Shown here piece after piece: positions 20,165-31,104 of a stretch of DNA of 64,000 bases. Position 1 is the first letter of the stretch. The number at the start of each line of letters is the position of its first letter. This DNA is from an uncultured Bacilli bacterium (GTDB lineage Bacteria > Bacillota_I > Bacilli_A > RF39 > UBA660), in the NCBI GenBank assembly GCA_947625505.1, contig CANQON010000002.1, positions 1 to 64,000 on the forward strand, read 5' to 3'. The notes under the pieces are model-generated. The model was given only the letters and a program-made list of their open reading frames with translations. It had not been told where the DNA came from and searched no databases. The translations under genes were made by a program, and so were the position numbers.

Positions 20165-21463
20165 TTACTTTTTTTGACATTTTATTTGTTTATTAATAAT
20201 AAGGTATGAATAAAAACATGTAAAAATGATATTTATAGATAATACAATTATTAAACTATATATGCCTATATTTAAAGAAGTAAAGAATATTAATCCTAAG
20301 GTTCTAATTAACATATTAACTATAGATATTTTAAGATTTATTTTAGCTTTATTCATAGCTTGTAAGGTACTTAGTAAAGGCTGTTCTAAATAGTGAAAGA
20401 TAAAGATGGGTAATAAAATTAATAAATAGTTATAGCCTTGATTAGTTTTATATAATACTTTTAATAGAAAAGAACCTGAGAAAAAGAAAAGAGATGTAAA
20501 TGTTATTCCTAGTATTAAAGCAATAAATAATGCTTGATTTAATTTTCTTTTTACTTCTTTTATATTACCTTTCGCATAATTAGAACTTATATTAGGTATT
20601 AAAGCTTGAGATATGGCATTAGTAAAAAATGAAGGTAATAAAATAATAGGTAAGACATATCCATTAATAATACCATATTCAGTAATTATATAGTTATTAT
20701 TATATCCTAGTTTAAGTAATATTGTTGTTAAAATAATAGGTTCAAAAAAGTAAGATATTGATCCTATTAATCTTGATATAACAGTAGGTATAGATATATT
20801 AAAGATAGCTTTTAAATTATGAATATTTAATTTTAAGTCATCTTTCGTAATATTAAATTTGGGAAAACAAGTAAGAAAGATAATAATTGAAGATGATTCA
20901 CAGAAGATATTAGTTAAAAGAATAAAAGTTAGTGTTTTTTCAAAACTATCTAAAAAGTATTTAGTAAAGAAGATAATTAATAATAATTTAATTAAATCTT
21001 CTAAAACATTACTTATGACATGAGGATACATTCTTTCTTTAGCGAAATAATAACTTCTAAATATATTTGAAATTGTTATAAATGGTAGGATAAATCCCAT
21101 CGATATAATAGGATAATAAAATATACTATTTTTTAGTAAGTTATGTGCAATTACATGTCCAAAGAGTATTAGTAAAATAATTAAGATAAAGTCTATAGTT
21201 AAAGAAAGAAGTAAAGAATAAAAGATTAAGTTTTTATTATTGTATTTATTAGATGCTATTAAGACATTTAAAGAGGTAGTAAGTCCCATACCACTTATGG
21301 ATATTAATAATCCAAAAGTGGGACTTAAAAGGGAATATAAGCCTATTCCTTGGGTACCTATTTGTCTTGTTAGGATAATTTTAATTAACATTCCTAGTAT
21401 TTTAGTACAAAATCCTCCAATAATTAGAATGATACTAGATTTAATAAATTTGCTTTTTTTCAT
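20165..21463 (-). CDS. SpoVB/MurJ-like polysaccharide (lipid) flippase, MATE/MVF superfamily
   Basis: Polytopic; FIKSSIILIIGGFCTKILGMLIKIILTRQIGTQGIGLYSLLSPTFGLL; next to comN-like and secDF as in Bacillus. Confidence 0.85.
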   Translation of the reverse strand: MKKSKFIKSSIILIIGGFCTKILGMLIKIILTRQIGTQGIGLYSLLSPTFGLLISISGMGLTTSLNVLIASNKYNNKNLIFYSLLLSLTIDFILIILLILFGHVIAHNLLKNSIFYYPIISMGFILPFITISNIFRSYYFAKERMYPHVISNVLEDLIKLLLIIFFTKYFLDSFEKTLTFILLTNIFCESSSIIIFLTCFPKFNITKDDLKLNIHNLKAIFNISIPTVISRLIGSISYFFEPIILTTILLKLGYNNNYIITEYGIINGYVLPIILLPSFFTNAISQALIPNISSNYAKGNIKEVKRKLNQALFIALILGITFTSLFFFSGSFLLKVLYKTNQGYNYLLILLPIFIFHYLEQPLLSTLQAMNKAKINLKISIVNMLIRTLGLIFFTSLNIGIYSLIIVLSINIIFTCFYSYLIINKQIKCQKK

Positions 21464-21530
21464 TATTCTCCTTTAAAAATAAAGTTATTTGATATATAAT
21501 AGTGTATGTGAAAAGTTGAGGGAATAGTCT

Positions 21531-21764
21531 ATGGATTTAAAAAATAAAGATATTGATGAAGTATATGACTTTTTATTACCTGCTTTAGAAGTTAAAGAAA
21601 TTAACTTAAGAAGAAATGATTATTTAGGTATAACAAAAAAAGATATATGGCAATATCTTTTAGAGACTAAATGGCATAATAAGACTGATGGACATTTATA
21701 TCAAATGGTAGATGATATTATGTCTGCTGATAATGAAGCTATAAGTCGTCATAATGAATATTAG
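21531..21764 (+). CDS. comN: ComN-like post-transcriptional regulator
   Basis: Small acidic protein between spoVB-like and secDF; KKDIWQYLLETKW...HLYQMVDDIMS; synteny with B. subtilis spoVB-comN(yrzD)-secDF. Confidence 0.7.
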   Translation: MDLKNKDIDEVYDFLLPALEVKEINLRRNDYLGITKKDIWQYLLETKWHNKTDGHLYQMVDDIMSADNEAISRHNEY

Positions 21765-21776
21765 AGGAGGGTACTT

Positions 21777-24191
21777 ATGAGTAAAAAAACAACAAAAAGT
21801 GATGTTAAAGTAAATACTTCAACTAAAGAAGTAAAAAGTAAGAAAAAGACATCAGTAAAAAAAGAAGTTGAAGAAACAAAAAAAGAAGATGTAGTTACTT
21901 TATCAAAAAAAGATAAACGTGATAAAAGTAAAAAGAAAGCTATTCGTAAGAAGTTTTCGGTAGCGTTAGTTATTTCCTTAATTATTTTAATAATATCAGG
22001 TAGTTTATTATATCCAATGCTTACCAATACAAAATTTGGATTAGACTTACAAGGAGGATTTGAAATACTATATCGTGTTGAAAATCCTGATGGAAGTGCT
22101 GCTGATAAGAGCGCTGTAGAAAGTACTTATCGTACTATTTTAAAGCGTATTGATATCTTAGGTGTTAGTGAGCCTGAAATAACAATAGAAGATAAGAATA
22201 TTCGTATTCAACTTGCAGGTGTAACTGATAAAGAAGAGGCTAAACAAACATTAAGTAGTATGGCAAGACTTTCTTTTGCTACTACTGATAATAAAGAAGT
22301 TATGACTGCTGATGTATTAAAGCCTAATCGAGCTAGAGTACAAAATAATCCTGATGTTCCAGGTCAGTACATTATATCATTAGAGGTTAAAGATACAGAT
22401 AAGTTCTATGAAGAAACAGAAAAGATTCGTAAATCTGATAATCCTATTATGGTAACTTGGTTAGATTTTGATCCAGAAGTAGATAAATATGAAGAGGGAA
22501 AATGTGGAGCACTAGGAGATAGTAAATGTATTTCAGCTGCGCAAATAATTAATCCTCTTACAACATCAGATATTATGATTACAGGTGACTTTAGTTATGA
22601 TGAAGCTAAAAGTTTAGCTGATTTAATTAATTCTGGTAGTTTAGATACAAAATTAGTAGAATTATCTAGTAAAACAGTTGATGCTTCATTTGGTGATGAT
22701 GCCTTACGTAATACTTTTATTGCTGGTATTATTGCTGTAACATTAATTATCTTATATATGATTTATATTTATCGTTTTAGTGGCTTTATTGCTTCTATTG
22801 GTATTATTACATATACAATGTTAATCTTTATGGTTTTTAACTTAGTTGGAGGAAGACTTACTCTTCCATCTATTGCCGCTGTTGTTATTGGTATTGGTAT
22901 GGCAGTAGATGCAACTGTCTTAAGTTTTGAAAGAATTAAAGATGAATTACGCGATAAAAATAATTTAGATCATGCCTTTAAACAAGGTAATAAAGGATCA
23001 TTAGTATCTATTATTGATGCTAATATAACAACTTTAATTGCGGCTGTTATCTTATTTATCTTTGGTGAAAGTAGTGTTAAAGGTTTCGCCACAATGTTGA
23101 TTATTAGTATTGCTGTTACAATGTTAGTTATGGTTTATCTTGTACGTTTCTTATTAAGAAAGTTTGTTAATAGTAATATGTTTGAAGATCACCCTAAAGC
23201 TTTTATAGGTTTAAAATCATTAGATAATAAACCATATGTTACAAAGCTTAATTATGTTAAACATAACTTTAAATTTGCGATGTTAAGCTTATTAATTATA
23301 TGTGGAGGTATGATTTACTTATACTTTAATGGCTTAAACTTAAGTATTGATTTTAAAGGAGGATCTAGTATTACTTTAATAGCTGAAGATAAATTAGATA
23401 CTAAAGTAATATCTAAAGAATTAAAAGAACTAGGATATGAAGTAGAAAATATTGATGCTTTAGAAGATAATCAAGTGTATGCTACTTTAAATAATACTTT
23501 AGAAAGTAAAGATAATGAAAAAATAGAAAAATATTTTAGTGAGCATTATAAAAAGGCGACAGCTAGTATTGGTTCTGTGTCACCTGAAGTTAAGAAAGCA
23601 TTAGTTCGTAATGCAATTATGGCTCTTATTTATGCTGCTATTGGTATTATCATTTATGTATCTTTACGTTTTACTTTAAGATATGGTATATCAGCTATTA
23701 TTACTTTACTACATGATGCTTTAATTGTTGTTGTATTATTTACAATCTTCAAATTAGAAGTATCATCAATCTTTATTGCTGCTATTTTATCAATTATTGG
23801 ATATTCAATTAATGATACAATTGTTATCTTTGATCATATTCGTGAAAATCGTAAAAATGTTTTCCATGGTAAGATTAATACATATAAAGAATTAAAAGAA
23901 TTAGTTAATATGAGTGTTAAAGGTACTGTCGTTCGTAGTATTGTTACATCTATTACAACGATTATTCCTGTAGTATGTTTATTAATATTAGGATCTCATG
24001 AAATTAATACCTTCAATTATGCTTTATTAATTGGTTTAGTAGCAGGTACTTATTCATCAATCTTTATTGCTCCTTATATTTGGATGTTATTAGAAAAGAA
24101 ACATGTTGGTAAAGAAGAAAAGAAAAAATGGTATGAAGTTGATGATAAGGATGAAGTTGAAGAGTTAAAAATAAAAGGAATTAATTGCTAA
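21777..24191 (+). CDS. secDF: Fused protein translocase subunit SecDF
   Basis: FGLDLQGGFEILYRV, AVVIGIGMAVDATVLSFERIKDE, second SecF half IDFKGGSSITLIAE, SIIGYSINDTIVIFDHIREN. Confidence 0.97.
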   Translation: MSKKTTKSDVKVNTSTKEVKSKKKTSVKKEVEETKKEDVVTLSKKDKRDKSKKKAIRKKFSVALVISLIILIISGSLLYPMLTNTKFGLDLQGGFEILYRVENPDGSAADKSAVESTYRTILKRIDILGVSEPEITIEDKNIRIQLAGVTDKEEAKQTLSSMARLSFATTDNKEVMTADVLKPNRARVQNNPDVPGQYIISLEVKDTDKFYEETEKIRKSDNPIMVTWLDFDPEVDKYEEGKCGALGDSKCISAAQIINPLTTSDIMITGDFSYDEAKSLADLINSGSLDTKLVELSSKTVDASFGDDALRNTFIAGIIAVTLIILYMIYIYRFSGFIASIGIITYTMLIFMVFNLVGGRLTLPSIAAVVIGIGMAVDATVLSFERIKDELRDKNNLDHAFKQGNKGSLVSIIDANITTLIAAVILFIFGESSVKGFATMLIISIAVTMLVMVYLVRFLLRKFVNSNMFEDHPKAFIGLKSLDNKPYVTKLNYVKHNFKFAMLSLLIICGGMIYLYFNGLNLSIDFKGGSSITLIAEDKLDTKVISKELKELGYEVENIDALEDNQVYATLNNTLESKDNEKIEKYFSEHYKKATASIGSVSPEVKKALVRNAIMALIYAAIGIIIYVSLRFTLRYGISAIITLLHDALIVVVLFTIFKLEVSSIFIAAILSIIGYSINDTIVIFDHIRENRKNVFHGKINTYKELKELVNMSVKGTVVRSIVTSITTIIPVVCLLILGSHEINTFNYALLIGLVAGTYSSIFIAPYIWMLLEKKHVGKEEKKKWYEVDDKDEVEELKIKGINC

Positions 24192-24202
24192 TTCCTTTTT
24201 TA
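24173..24202. terminator. Bidirectional terminator secDF / ATP-grasp gene
   Basis: AAAAGGAATTA-ATTGC-TAATTCCTTTTTTA spanning both stop codons. Confidence 0.75.
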
Positions 24203-25186
24203 TTTTAAATATTTTTGAAATTGGGGAAGAACACCAATACCATTAGTACGATGTTCTGGAAGTTGATAGATATCATGTCCTGGAAAGTCATTTCCTTCAA
24301 TTAAGCAAGGCCCTTTCGTAGATAAAGCGACATCCCAACCTATATATCTTACTTCAGGTACTATTTTGCTTGCTTCAGTTACAAGTTTTTTTACTTCATC
24401 AAACATCGGTATTTTAAAACCAACAATACTTGTATTAGTAGTAGGATGTTTAGGATAAACATTACGGGCTTTATCAACAGCAGGATATTTTATAGTAGCG
24501 TCTGTTACATCGATAGGGACTACCATACCTCCACCATTAAAATTATCAACAACTCGATTATTACCAATACGTAAATAAGCTACAACAACATGAATATCAT
24601 TGTGATCATTTAAAGTTATAACTCTTATGGTATTAACACTACTAGGATTTAATTTATTCATTTCTGGTACTTGTTCAATTACTTCTTCAACTAATGTTGT
24701 TTTATTATTCAGTAATTCTTGATAAGTATTTTTATTAGGTTTGATTTTTCTTATACCATCACCATGGGTTCCATTAGTTGGTTTAACAATAATTTCTTTT
24801 TTATTTTTAACAAATTTATTAAATTCTTCTTCATTATTCCCATCAATAATCATCCAATCTCTTTTAATGAAGTCTTTAAATTTCTCATTAAAACAATCTT
24901 TATTTAAGAAAATAGGAGTAAATGAAGGATCATTATATTTTTTGACAAAATGATTATTGATGCCTCTTGTTAAAATCGTTTTTCTTTGATTATGATTTAA
25001 AGTATACATTTCAAATAATTCATAGTCTAAGTATCCTGCTTGATATTTTAATCCACATATAATAATATCAAAAAATAAATATAAACGATTTTTACCTGTC
25101 TTCTTATGAATACGATTAATAACTGTAAAAAATAATTTATAGTTCATATTGAATATTCTTTTCATTAAGTATTTTATTTTTTCCAT
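24200..25186 (-). CDS. Sugar-transfer-associated ATP-grasp protein
   Basis: IIVKPTNGTHGDGIRKI, SSVNTIRVITLN, YIGWDVALSTKGPCLIEGNDFPGHDIYQLPE. Confidence 0.75.
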   Translation of the reverse strand: MEKIKYLMKRIFNMNYKLFFTVINRIHKKTGKNRLYLFFDIIICGLKYQAGYLDYELFEMYTLNHNQRKTILTRGINNHFVKKYNDPSFTPIFLNKDCFNEKFKDFIKRDWMIIDGNNEEEFNKFVKNKKEIIVKPTNGTHGDGIRKIKPNKNTYQELLNNKTTLVEEVIEQVPEMNKLNPSSVNTIRVITLNDHNDIHVVVAYLRIGNNRVVDNFNGGGMVVPIDVTDATIKYPAVDKARNVYPKHPTTNTSIVGFKIPMFDEVKKLVTEASKIVPEVRYIGWDVALSTKGPCLIEGNDFPGHDIYQLPEHRTNGIGVLPQFQKYLK

Positions 25187-25322
25187 TTTTTAGCACCTAC
25201 TTCTTGATAAAGTATAACATATCTAAAATAGAAAATAAAGTAAGAAAAATGTTTGCTATAGAGTTTGAATACGTGATATAATTTGATTGTATAATTAATA
25301 AATATGAATAGAGTGTGATATT

Positions 25323-27491
25323 ATGCGAAAGGATAATCCTAATATAACTTTTGATGAATTATATGAAAAAGTTAATACATATATAACTGATGAAAAAGAA
25401 TTAAAACAACTATCTAGTGCTTATTTATTTGCTTATGAAAAGCATTTTGGACAGAAGAGATTAACAGGTGAAGATTATATAACACACCCTTTAAATGTAG
25501 CTTATATCTTAGCTGAGATAAATGCTGATTCTAGTACTTTATGTGCAGCTTTATTACATGATACAATCGAAGATTGTGATGTAACAGAAGAAGAATTAAT
25601 AGATAAGTTTGGTAAAGAAATAGCTAGTCTTGTTAATGGGGTAACCAAAATTAATAAGTTAAAATTTACTTGTGATAATGAAGCTGTAATTGCTAATCAT
25701 CGTAAGATTTTAGTTGGATTATGTGAAGATGTACGTATTTTAATTTTAAAACTTGCTGATCGTTTACATAATATGCGTACCTTATGGATATTATCTGAAA
25801 AGTCACAAAAAGAGAATGCTAAAGAAACATTAGATATTTTAACACCTATTGCGCATCGCTTAGGTATGAATAAAATAAAAAGTGAATTAGAAGATTTATC
25901 ACTTCGATATTTAAAACCTGATGTTTATTTTTCCATTGTTGAGAAATTAAATCAAACACGTAAAGAAAGAGATCGTATTGTCAATGAAATGATGGAAAAA
26001 GTATCAGAATTACTTAATGCTCATAATATTAAGCATGAGATTAAAGGTCGAGCTAAAAGTATTTATAGTATTTATAAGAAACTTGATAAAGGTAAACGTT
26101 TTAGTGATATTTATGATTTGCTTGCCTTAAGAGTATTTGTTGATTCTGTTGAAGAATGTTATCAATGTTTAGGTATTATTCATTCAAAATATCGTCCTAT
26201 ACCTAAAAGATTTAAAGACTATATTGCGATGCCTAAAACAAATATGTATCAATCATTACATACAACGGTTTTTGGCTTAGAAGGTTACTTATTTGAAATT
26301 CAAATACGTACTTATGAAATGGATCAAGTAGCTGAACATGGTATCGCATCCCACTGGTCTTATAAAGAGCATGGAAGTAATGTTAAAGCTAGTATGCAGA
26401 GTGCTATGGAACAAAAACTTCAATTCTTTAGAGAAATAATGGAATTAAAAGAAGAAAAAAATGATGAGTTATTTGTCCATAATGTTCAAGAAGAAGTCTT
26501 AAGTAATACAATATACGTCTTTACACCTAAAGGAGATGTTATTGAGCTTCCTCAAGGATCAACTCCTATTGACTTTGCTTATCGCGTACATAGTGGTGTA
26601 GGAGATACCATGGTTGGAGCTTTAGTAAATGGTAATATTGTATCATTAGATTATCAATTAAATGATGGGGATATTATTAAGATAAATACTAATAAGAATT
26701 CATCAGGGCCTTCTCGTGAATGGATAGATATGGCTTTTACAGCGCAAGCTAAGAATAAAATAAAAAGTTTCTTTAATAAGATTGATAAGGAAGAAAATCT
26801 TAAAAAGGGAACAGAAATGCTCCAAAAAGAGGTAAAGAAACGTAAGATACCATATGCCGAATTTTATAGTAATGATAATATTGAAAAAATATTAGATGAA
26901 TTAAAATTCAATGATATGACTGATTTACATATTAATATTGGTAATGGCAAAATAACACCTACTCAAGTTATTAATACGATATATAACGATGCTAAATCAA
27001 AACAAGAAATGGTTTTAGATCGTGTCATTAATAATGATGAGAAAAGTGTTATTGTTAAAGGAGATATCGTTGTTGATAATATCGATAATATTAAAATTAA
27101 TGTAGCATCTTGTTGTAAACCGATACCAGGTGATGATATTGTTGGATATATAAGTAAGGGACATGGTATCAACGTTCACCGTACGACATGTCCTAATATA
27201 GCTGAATTAGAAGAACGTATTATTGATGTTAAATGGAATACAGAAATAGGTAAAAAATACGCTACTAATATTTTAATTACAGCTAATGAAAATCAAAATT
27301 TACTAATTAATATTATTAATAAAACATCTAATAGTGATATAACAATTCAAAGTATTAATACAATTAATACATCAGGTAGATATATGTTTGATATTAATTT
27401 ACTTGTTGATAATGTTGAACGCTTAGATAAATTTATCAATGATATTTATTCTATTAGTGGTGTTGTAAATGTTGAAAGGATTATAAAATAA
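25323..27491 (+). CDS. relA: Bifunctional (p)ppGpp synthetase/hydrolase RelA/SpoT
   Basis: HD domain (AALLHDTIEDCDVT), synthetase YQSLHTTVFGLEGYLFEIQIRT, TGS domain IYVFTPKGDVIELPQGSTPIDFAYRVHS, ACT. Confidence 0.96.
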   Translation: MRKDNPNITFDELYEKVNTYITDEKELKQLSSAYLFAYEKHFGQKRLTGEDYITHPLNVAYILAEINADSSTLCAALLHDTIEDCDVTEEELIDKFGKEIASLVNGVTKINKLKFTCDNEAVIANHRKILVGLCEDVRILILKLADRLHNMRTLWILSEKSQKENAKETLDILTPIAHRLGMNKIKSELEDLSLRYLKPDVYFSIVEKLNQTRKERDRIVNEMMEKVSELLNAHNIKHEIKGRAKSIYSIYKKLDKGKRFSDIYDLLALRVFVDSVEECYQCLGIIHSKYRPIPKRFKDYIAMPKTNMYQSLHTTVFGLEGYLFEIQIRTYEMDQVAEHGIASHWSYKEHGSNVKASMQSAMEQKLQFFREIMELKEEKNDELFVHNVQEEVLSNTIYVFTPKGDVIELPQGSTPIDFAYRVHSGVGDTMVGALVNGNIVSLDYQLNDGDIIKINTNKNSSGPSREWIDMAFTAQAKNKIKSFFNKIDKEENLKKGTEMLQKEVKKRKIPYAEFYSNDNIEKILDELKFNDMTDLHINIGNGKITPTQVINTIYNDAKSKQEMVLDRVINNDEKSVIVKGDIVVDNIDNIKINVASCCKPIPGDDIVGYISKGHGINVHRTTCPNIAELEERIIDVKWNTEIGKKYATNILITANENQNLLINIINKTSNSDITIQSINTINTSGRYMFDINLLVDNVERLDKFINDIYSISGVVNVERIIK

Positions 27492-27934
27492 TGCGTGTTT
27501 TAGTACAAAGAAGTAAAGAATCAAAAGTAACAATTGATGGTAAAGTAAATGGTAAAATTGATAAAGGATTAGTCCTATTGGTAGGATTTACTGATGGTGA
27601 TAATATAAATAATATTAAGTATCTAGCTCGTAAAGTAGTTAACTTAAGAATATTTGATGATGAAAATGGTGTGATGAATAAATCTATTTTAGATGTTGGA
27701 GGTAAAATCTTATCCATATCCCAATTTACTTTATATGGAGATGCTACTAAAGGCAATAGACCTAGTTATATTAAAGCCATGAAAGGGGAATTAGCTACCA
27801 AGTTATATGATGACTTTAATAATGAATTAAGAGAATATAATATTGAGGTTGAAACAGGTATTTTTGGTGCTGATATGTTAGTTAATATAAATAATGATGG
27901 ACCAATAACAATTTGGTTAGAAAGTGAGGAATAA
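27491..27934 (+). CDS. dtd: D-aminoacyl-tRNA deacylase
   Basis: MRVLVQRSKESKVTIDGK, LSISQFTLYGDATKGNRPSYIKAM; adjacent to relA as in Bacillus. Confidence 0.95.
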   Translation: MRVLVQRSKESKVTIDGKVNGKIDKGLVLLVGFTDGDNINNIKYLARKVVNLRIFDDENGVMNKSILDVGGKILSISQFTLYGDATKGNRPSYIKAMKGELATKLYDDFNNELREYNIEVETGIFGADMLVNINNDGPITIWLESEE

Positions 27935-27935
27935 T

Positions 27936-29018
27936 ATGTTAAAAAAAGATAGTATTGATTATAAATTAGTTAATTTAGGTATTCTTGCTTTAATCGTTTA
28001 TCTAATGTATCATACAGGTCATTTATGGATAGGAATATTTAATAAGATTATTGCGATAGTTATGCCATTTATCATCGGATTTGCTGTTGCTTATGCAATT
28101 CATCCTTTAGTTTTGAAATTACGTAATAAAGGGATACCTAAAGGAATATCGGTAGCTATTGTCATTATAGGTTTAGTATTAGTATTTGGTTTTACAGGCT
28201 ATTTAGTAAGTAAAACTTGTGTATCACAAATATCAACTTTATTTGAAAGTATTAATACTTTTATTACTGAATTATCTACCCATGACTTTAATATTAATAT
28301 CAGTAGTATTCAAGAAACGATTAATGGATCTTTTCAAGATATTTTAAATGGCCTTACCAAATATGTATCTGATGGCGCTATTAATTTAGTATCGTCATCT
28401 ATTAATTTCTTAGGTAACTTGTTAATAGGTTTTGCGGCATTTATTTATTTCTTAATTGATATGGATAAAATAAGAGCTGCTGTTAAAAAATTCTTTAAAG
28501 GAAGAAGTAAAAAAACATATCGCTTTGTTAAAGTATTAGATACTGAAATGCGTAATTACTTAGGAGGACTTGTCCAAGTAGTCATAATATCTATGTTTGA
28601 ATATGGTATTGCTTATTCTATTATTGGACATCCTAATGCTATTATGTTAGGCTTTTTAGCAGGTATGGCTAACTTTATACCTTACTTTGGAGGTATTGCT
28701 AATAACATAGTTGCAGCTATTACAGCCTTTATTATTAGTCCTGCGTTATTTATACGTACTTTAATAGTTTTCTTCTTATTATCTAGTTTAGATAGTTATG
28801 TTATTAATCCTCATGTATATGGTAAAACAAATTCAATGCATCCATTAGTAACTATCTTTGCTTTATTTGCTGGAGGTATTATCTTTGGACTAATGGGAGT
28901 CTTAATCTCATTCCCACTTGCAATATTTATTGTATCTTTATTTAAATTTTATAAAGCTGATATTAGTTCAGGAATTGAAAAGATAAAAGAGAATTCTAAG
29001 AAAGAAGCAACTTCATAA
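27936..29018 (+). CDS. AI-2E-family transporter / permease
   Basis: Polytopic; GFLAGMANFIPYFGGIANNIVAAI, SLDSYVINPHVYGKTNSMHPLVTIFALFAGG; ATG at 27936 after GAGGAATA. Confidence 0.85.
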   Translation: MLKKDSIDYKLVNLGILALIVYLMYHTGHLWIGIFNKIIAIVMPFIIGFAVAYAIHPLVLKLRNKGIPKGISVAIVIIGLVLVFGFTGYLVSKTCVSQISTLFESINTFITELSTHDFNINISSIQETINGSFQDILNGLTKYVSDGAINLVSSSINFLGNLLIGFAAFIYFLIDMDKIRAAVKKFFKGRSKKTYRFVKVLDTEMRNYLGGLVQVVIISMFEYGIAYSIIGHPNAIMLGFLAGMANFIPYFGGIANNIVAAITAFIISPALFIRTLIVFFLLSSLDSYVINPHVYGKTNSMHPLVTIFALFAGGIIFGLMGVLISFPLAIFIVSLFKFYKADISSGIEKIKENSKKEATS

Positions 29019-29031
29019 GTTACTTCTTTTT
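29001..29031 (+). terminator. Terminator incorporating the stop region of the AI-2E permease gene
   Basis: AAGAAGCAACTT-CAT-AAGTTACTTCTTTTTT. Confidence 0.65.
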
Positions 29032-29085
29032 TATTGTAAAAATAAAGAAAAAATGATATTATTATGCATATGGAGATGATAGTAT

Positions 29086-30399
29086 ATGGCAAATAAAGTA
29101 CAACCTAAGATATTACCAGGTTTTATGGAATTATTACCTGAAGATCAAATTTTATTTAATAGTATGGTAGATAAAATAAGAAGTGTCTATGAAAAATTTG
29201 GCTTTTTACCTTTAGATACTCCTGTAATTGAATATTCGGAAATATTATTAGCCAAAGCAGGAGGAGAAACAGAAAAACAAATATATCGTTTTAATAAAGG
29301 CGATAATGATTTATCATTACGTTTTGATTTAACGGTTCCTTTAGCACGTTATGTTGCGCAACGATATCCTTATTTAACTTTTCCATTTAAAAGATATCAA
29401 ATTGGTAAAGTTTTTAGAGGAGAAAGGCCTCAAAAAGGACGTTTTAGAGAATTTTATCAATGTGATATTGATGTAATTGGTAATGAAAATTTACCATTAG
29501 TTTATGATGCTGAAATACCTGCTATTATATATGCTATATTTAAAGAATTAGATTTTGGACCTTTTATTATTCGAATTAATAATCGTAAAGTTTTAAATGG
29601 CTTCTTTAAATCATTAGACTTAACTGATGAAGCAACAGAAATTCTACGTATTATTGATAAAATAGATAAAATAGGTGAAGATAATGTTAAAGAAGAATTA
29701 ACTGATATGCATATAGATGCTCAAAAAATAGAAACAATACTATCATTTATTCGTATTAAAGGTAGTAATGAAGAAATTATTAAGTCTTTAAAAAATAATG
29801 GTATTAATGATGAAACTTATTTAGAAGGTGTTAATGAATTAGAAGAAGTAATTAAATTAATTAGTTCTTTTGGTTTAGATAAAGATGCATACACTATTGA
29901 TTTAACTATTGCACGTGGATTAGACTATTATACAGGCACAGTCTATGAAACTAATTTAAAAGAATATCCCAAACTAGGAAGTATATGTTCTGGAGGAAGA
30001 TATGAGAATTTAACGGGCTATTATACTGATCAAAAACTACCAGGAATTGGAATATCTATTGGATTAACAAGATTATTTTCCCAACTAAAAGAAGAAGGAA
30101 TAATATCTACTACTAAAAAAAGTTTAATTGATACTTTAATCGTACCTTTAGATGAAGAAAATATGGATTATGTTCTAGAGGTTGCTAACAGATTAAGAGA
30201 TAAAGGACTTAAAGCTGATGTATACTATGGTACTAAAGGTATGAAACAAAAAATGAAATATGCTGATAAATTAGGTGTACCATATGTTATTGTTATAGGT
30301 TCTGATGAAGTAAGTAATAAAGTTGTAACTTTAAAAAATATGGTTACAGGGGAGCAAGAAGTTGTTCAAATTGACAGCCTTACCTCTAAATTTTGTTAA
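29086..30399 (+). CDS. hisS: Histidyl-tRNA synthetase
   Basis: SLRFDLTVPLARYVA, FRGERPQKGRFREFYQCDIDVIG, ARGLDYYTGTVYE. Confidence 0.96.
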   Translation: MANKVQPKILPGFMELLPEDQILFNSMVDKIRSVYEKFGFLPLDTPVIEYSEILLAKAGGETEKQIYRFNKGDNDLSLRFDLTVPLARYVAQRYPYLTFPFKRYQIGKVFRGERPQKGRFREFYQCDIDVIGNENLPLVYDAEIPAIIYAIFKELDFGPFIIRINNRKVLNGFFKSLDLTDEATEILRIIDKIDKIGEDNVKEELTDMHIDAQKIETILSFIRIKGSNEEIIKSLKNNGINDETYLEGVNELEEVIKLISSFGLDKDAYTIDLTIARGLDYYTGTVYETNLKEYPKLGSICSGGRYENLTGYYTDQKLPGIGISIGLTRLFSQLKEEGIISTTKKSLIDTLIVPLDEENMDYVLEVANRLRDKGLKADVYYGTKGMKQKMKYADKLGVPYVIVIGSDEVSNKVVTLKNMVTGEQEVVQIDSLTSKFC

Positions 30400-30453
30400 A
30401 ATGCTTTATCTTATTTAAAAAATATGTTATAAGTATATTAGGAGGATATGAAT

Positions 30454-31095
30454 ATGTCTTGGTATAGTAATTTCGTAACACATACAAGTGATGATTTAGA
30501 AGATGAAGAAGAATTAGAAAGAGAAGATAGTGAAGAAAGTACTAAACCTAAAAAACCTGGTTTAGGGAAAAAAATCGCTATTAAATTTAGAGAAACACCT
30601 AAAACAAAATTTGCCTTGAGACAAGTAAAAGATACAGTTATAGCGGGATCTGCTACATTACTTTTAGCTACAACAGTCTTTTCACCTAGTGCTTTAGGTA
30701 TGGTTGTTATTGGTGCTGCATCTTTTGCTGCTACAAAATTAGTTCGTGCAGGATATAATTTTGGTAAAAAACATATTATAAAATCACGTGAAAAAGCATC
30801 TTTAGGCTCAGCAATTGCGGGAAAAGTAGTAGCAACTACAATTACAGCTGCAGGAGCTGTATTACCACTTACTATGGCAGGCTTAACGCCACCAGGTATC
30901 ATTGCTGCAGGAACAGCAGCCTTAGTTTTAGCTAAAGCGACACATTTATTTAAAAAACCAAATGTCAAGAAAAGAGAAAAAAAAGCAAAAGAGTCAAAAA
31001 AGGAAAAACGCAAAAGAAGTGAAGACGATGAGTATGCTGATTCTGCTACTGAAAAAGCTGAAGATGAACATGGACACGGCATGCATCGTGGTTAG
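30454..31095 (+). CDS. Hypothetical membrane protein with charged termini
   Basis: GGAGG SD; two or three hydrophobic Ala/Gly-rich segments flanked by acidic N-terminus and Lys-rich C-terminus. Confidence 0.65.
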   Translation: MSWYSNFVTHTSDDLEDEEELEREDSEESTKPKKPGLGKKIAIKFRETPKTKFALRQVKDTVIAGSATLLLATTVFSPSALGMVVIGAASFAATKLVRAGYNFGKKHIIKSREKASLGSAIAGKVVATTITAAGAVLPLTMAGLTPPGIIAAGTAALVLAKATHLFKKPNVKKREKKAKESKKEKRKRSEDDEYADSATEKAEDEHGHGMHRG

Positions 31096-31104
31096 GAGGA
31101 TAAT

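Noticed and set aside
24719-24953. Two overlapping plus-strand ORFs inside the minus-strand ATP-grasp gene
   Set aside because: Antisense to a clear domain; hydrophobic Phe/Ile-rich translation typical of shadow ORFs.
29019-29085. T-box leaders upstream of hisS and aspS
   Set aside because: Upstream gaps are short (about 67 nt at hisS, about 110 nt at aspS) and lack a T-box-like core or antiterminator motif.
30438-31082. Minus-strand 214-aa ORF opposite the 30454-31095 gene
   Set aside because: Shadow ORF: no SD, low-complexity Ser/Leu/Phe translation; the plus strand has a good GGAGG start and plausible topology.
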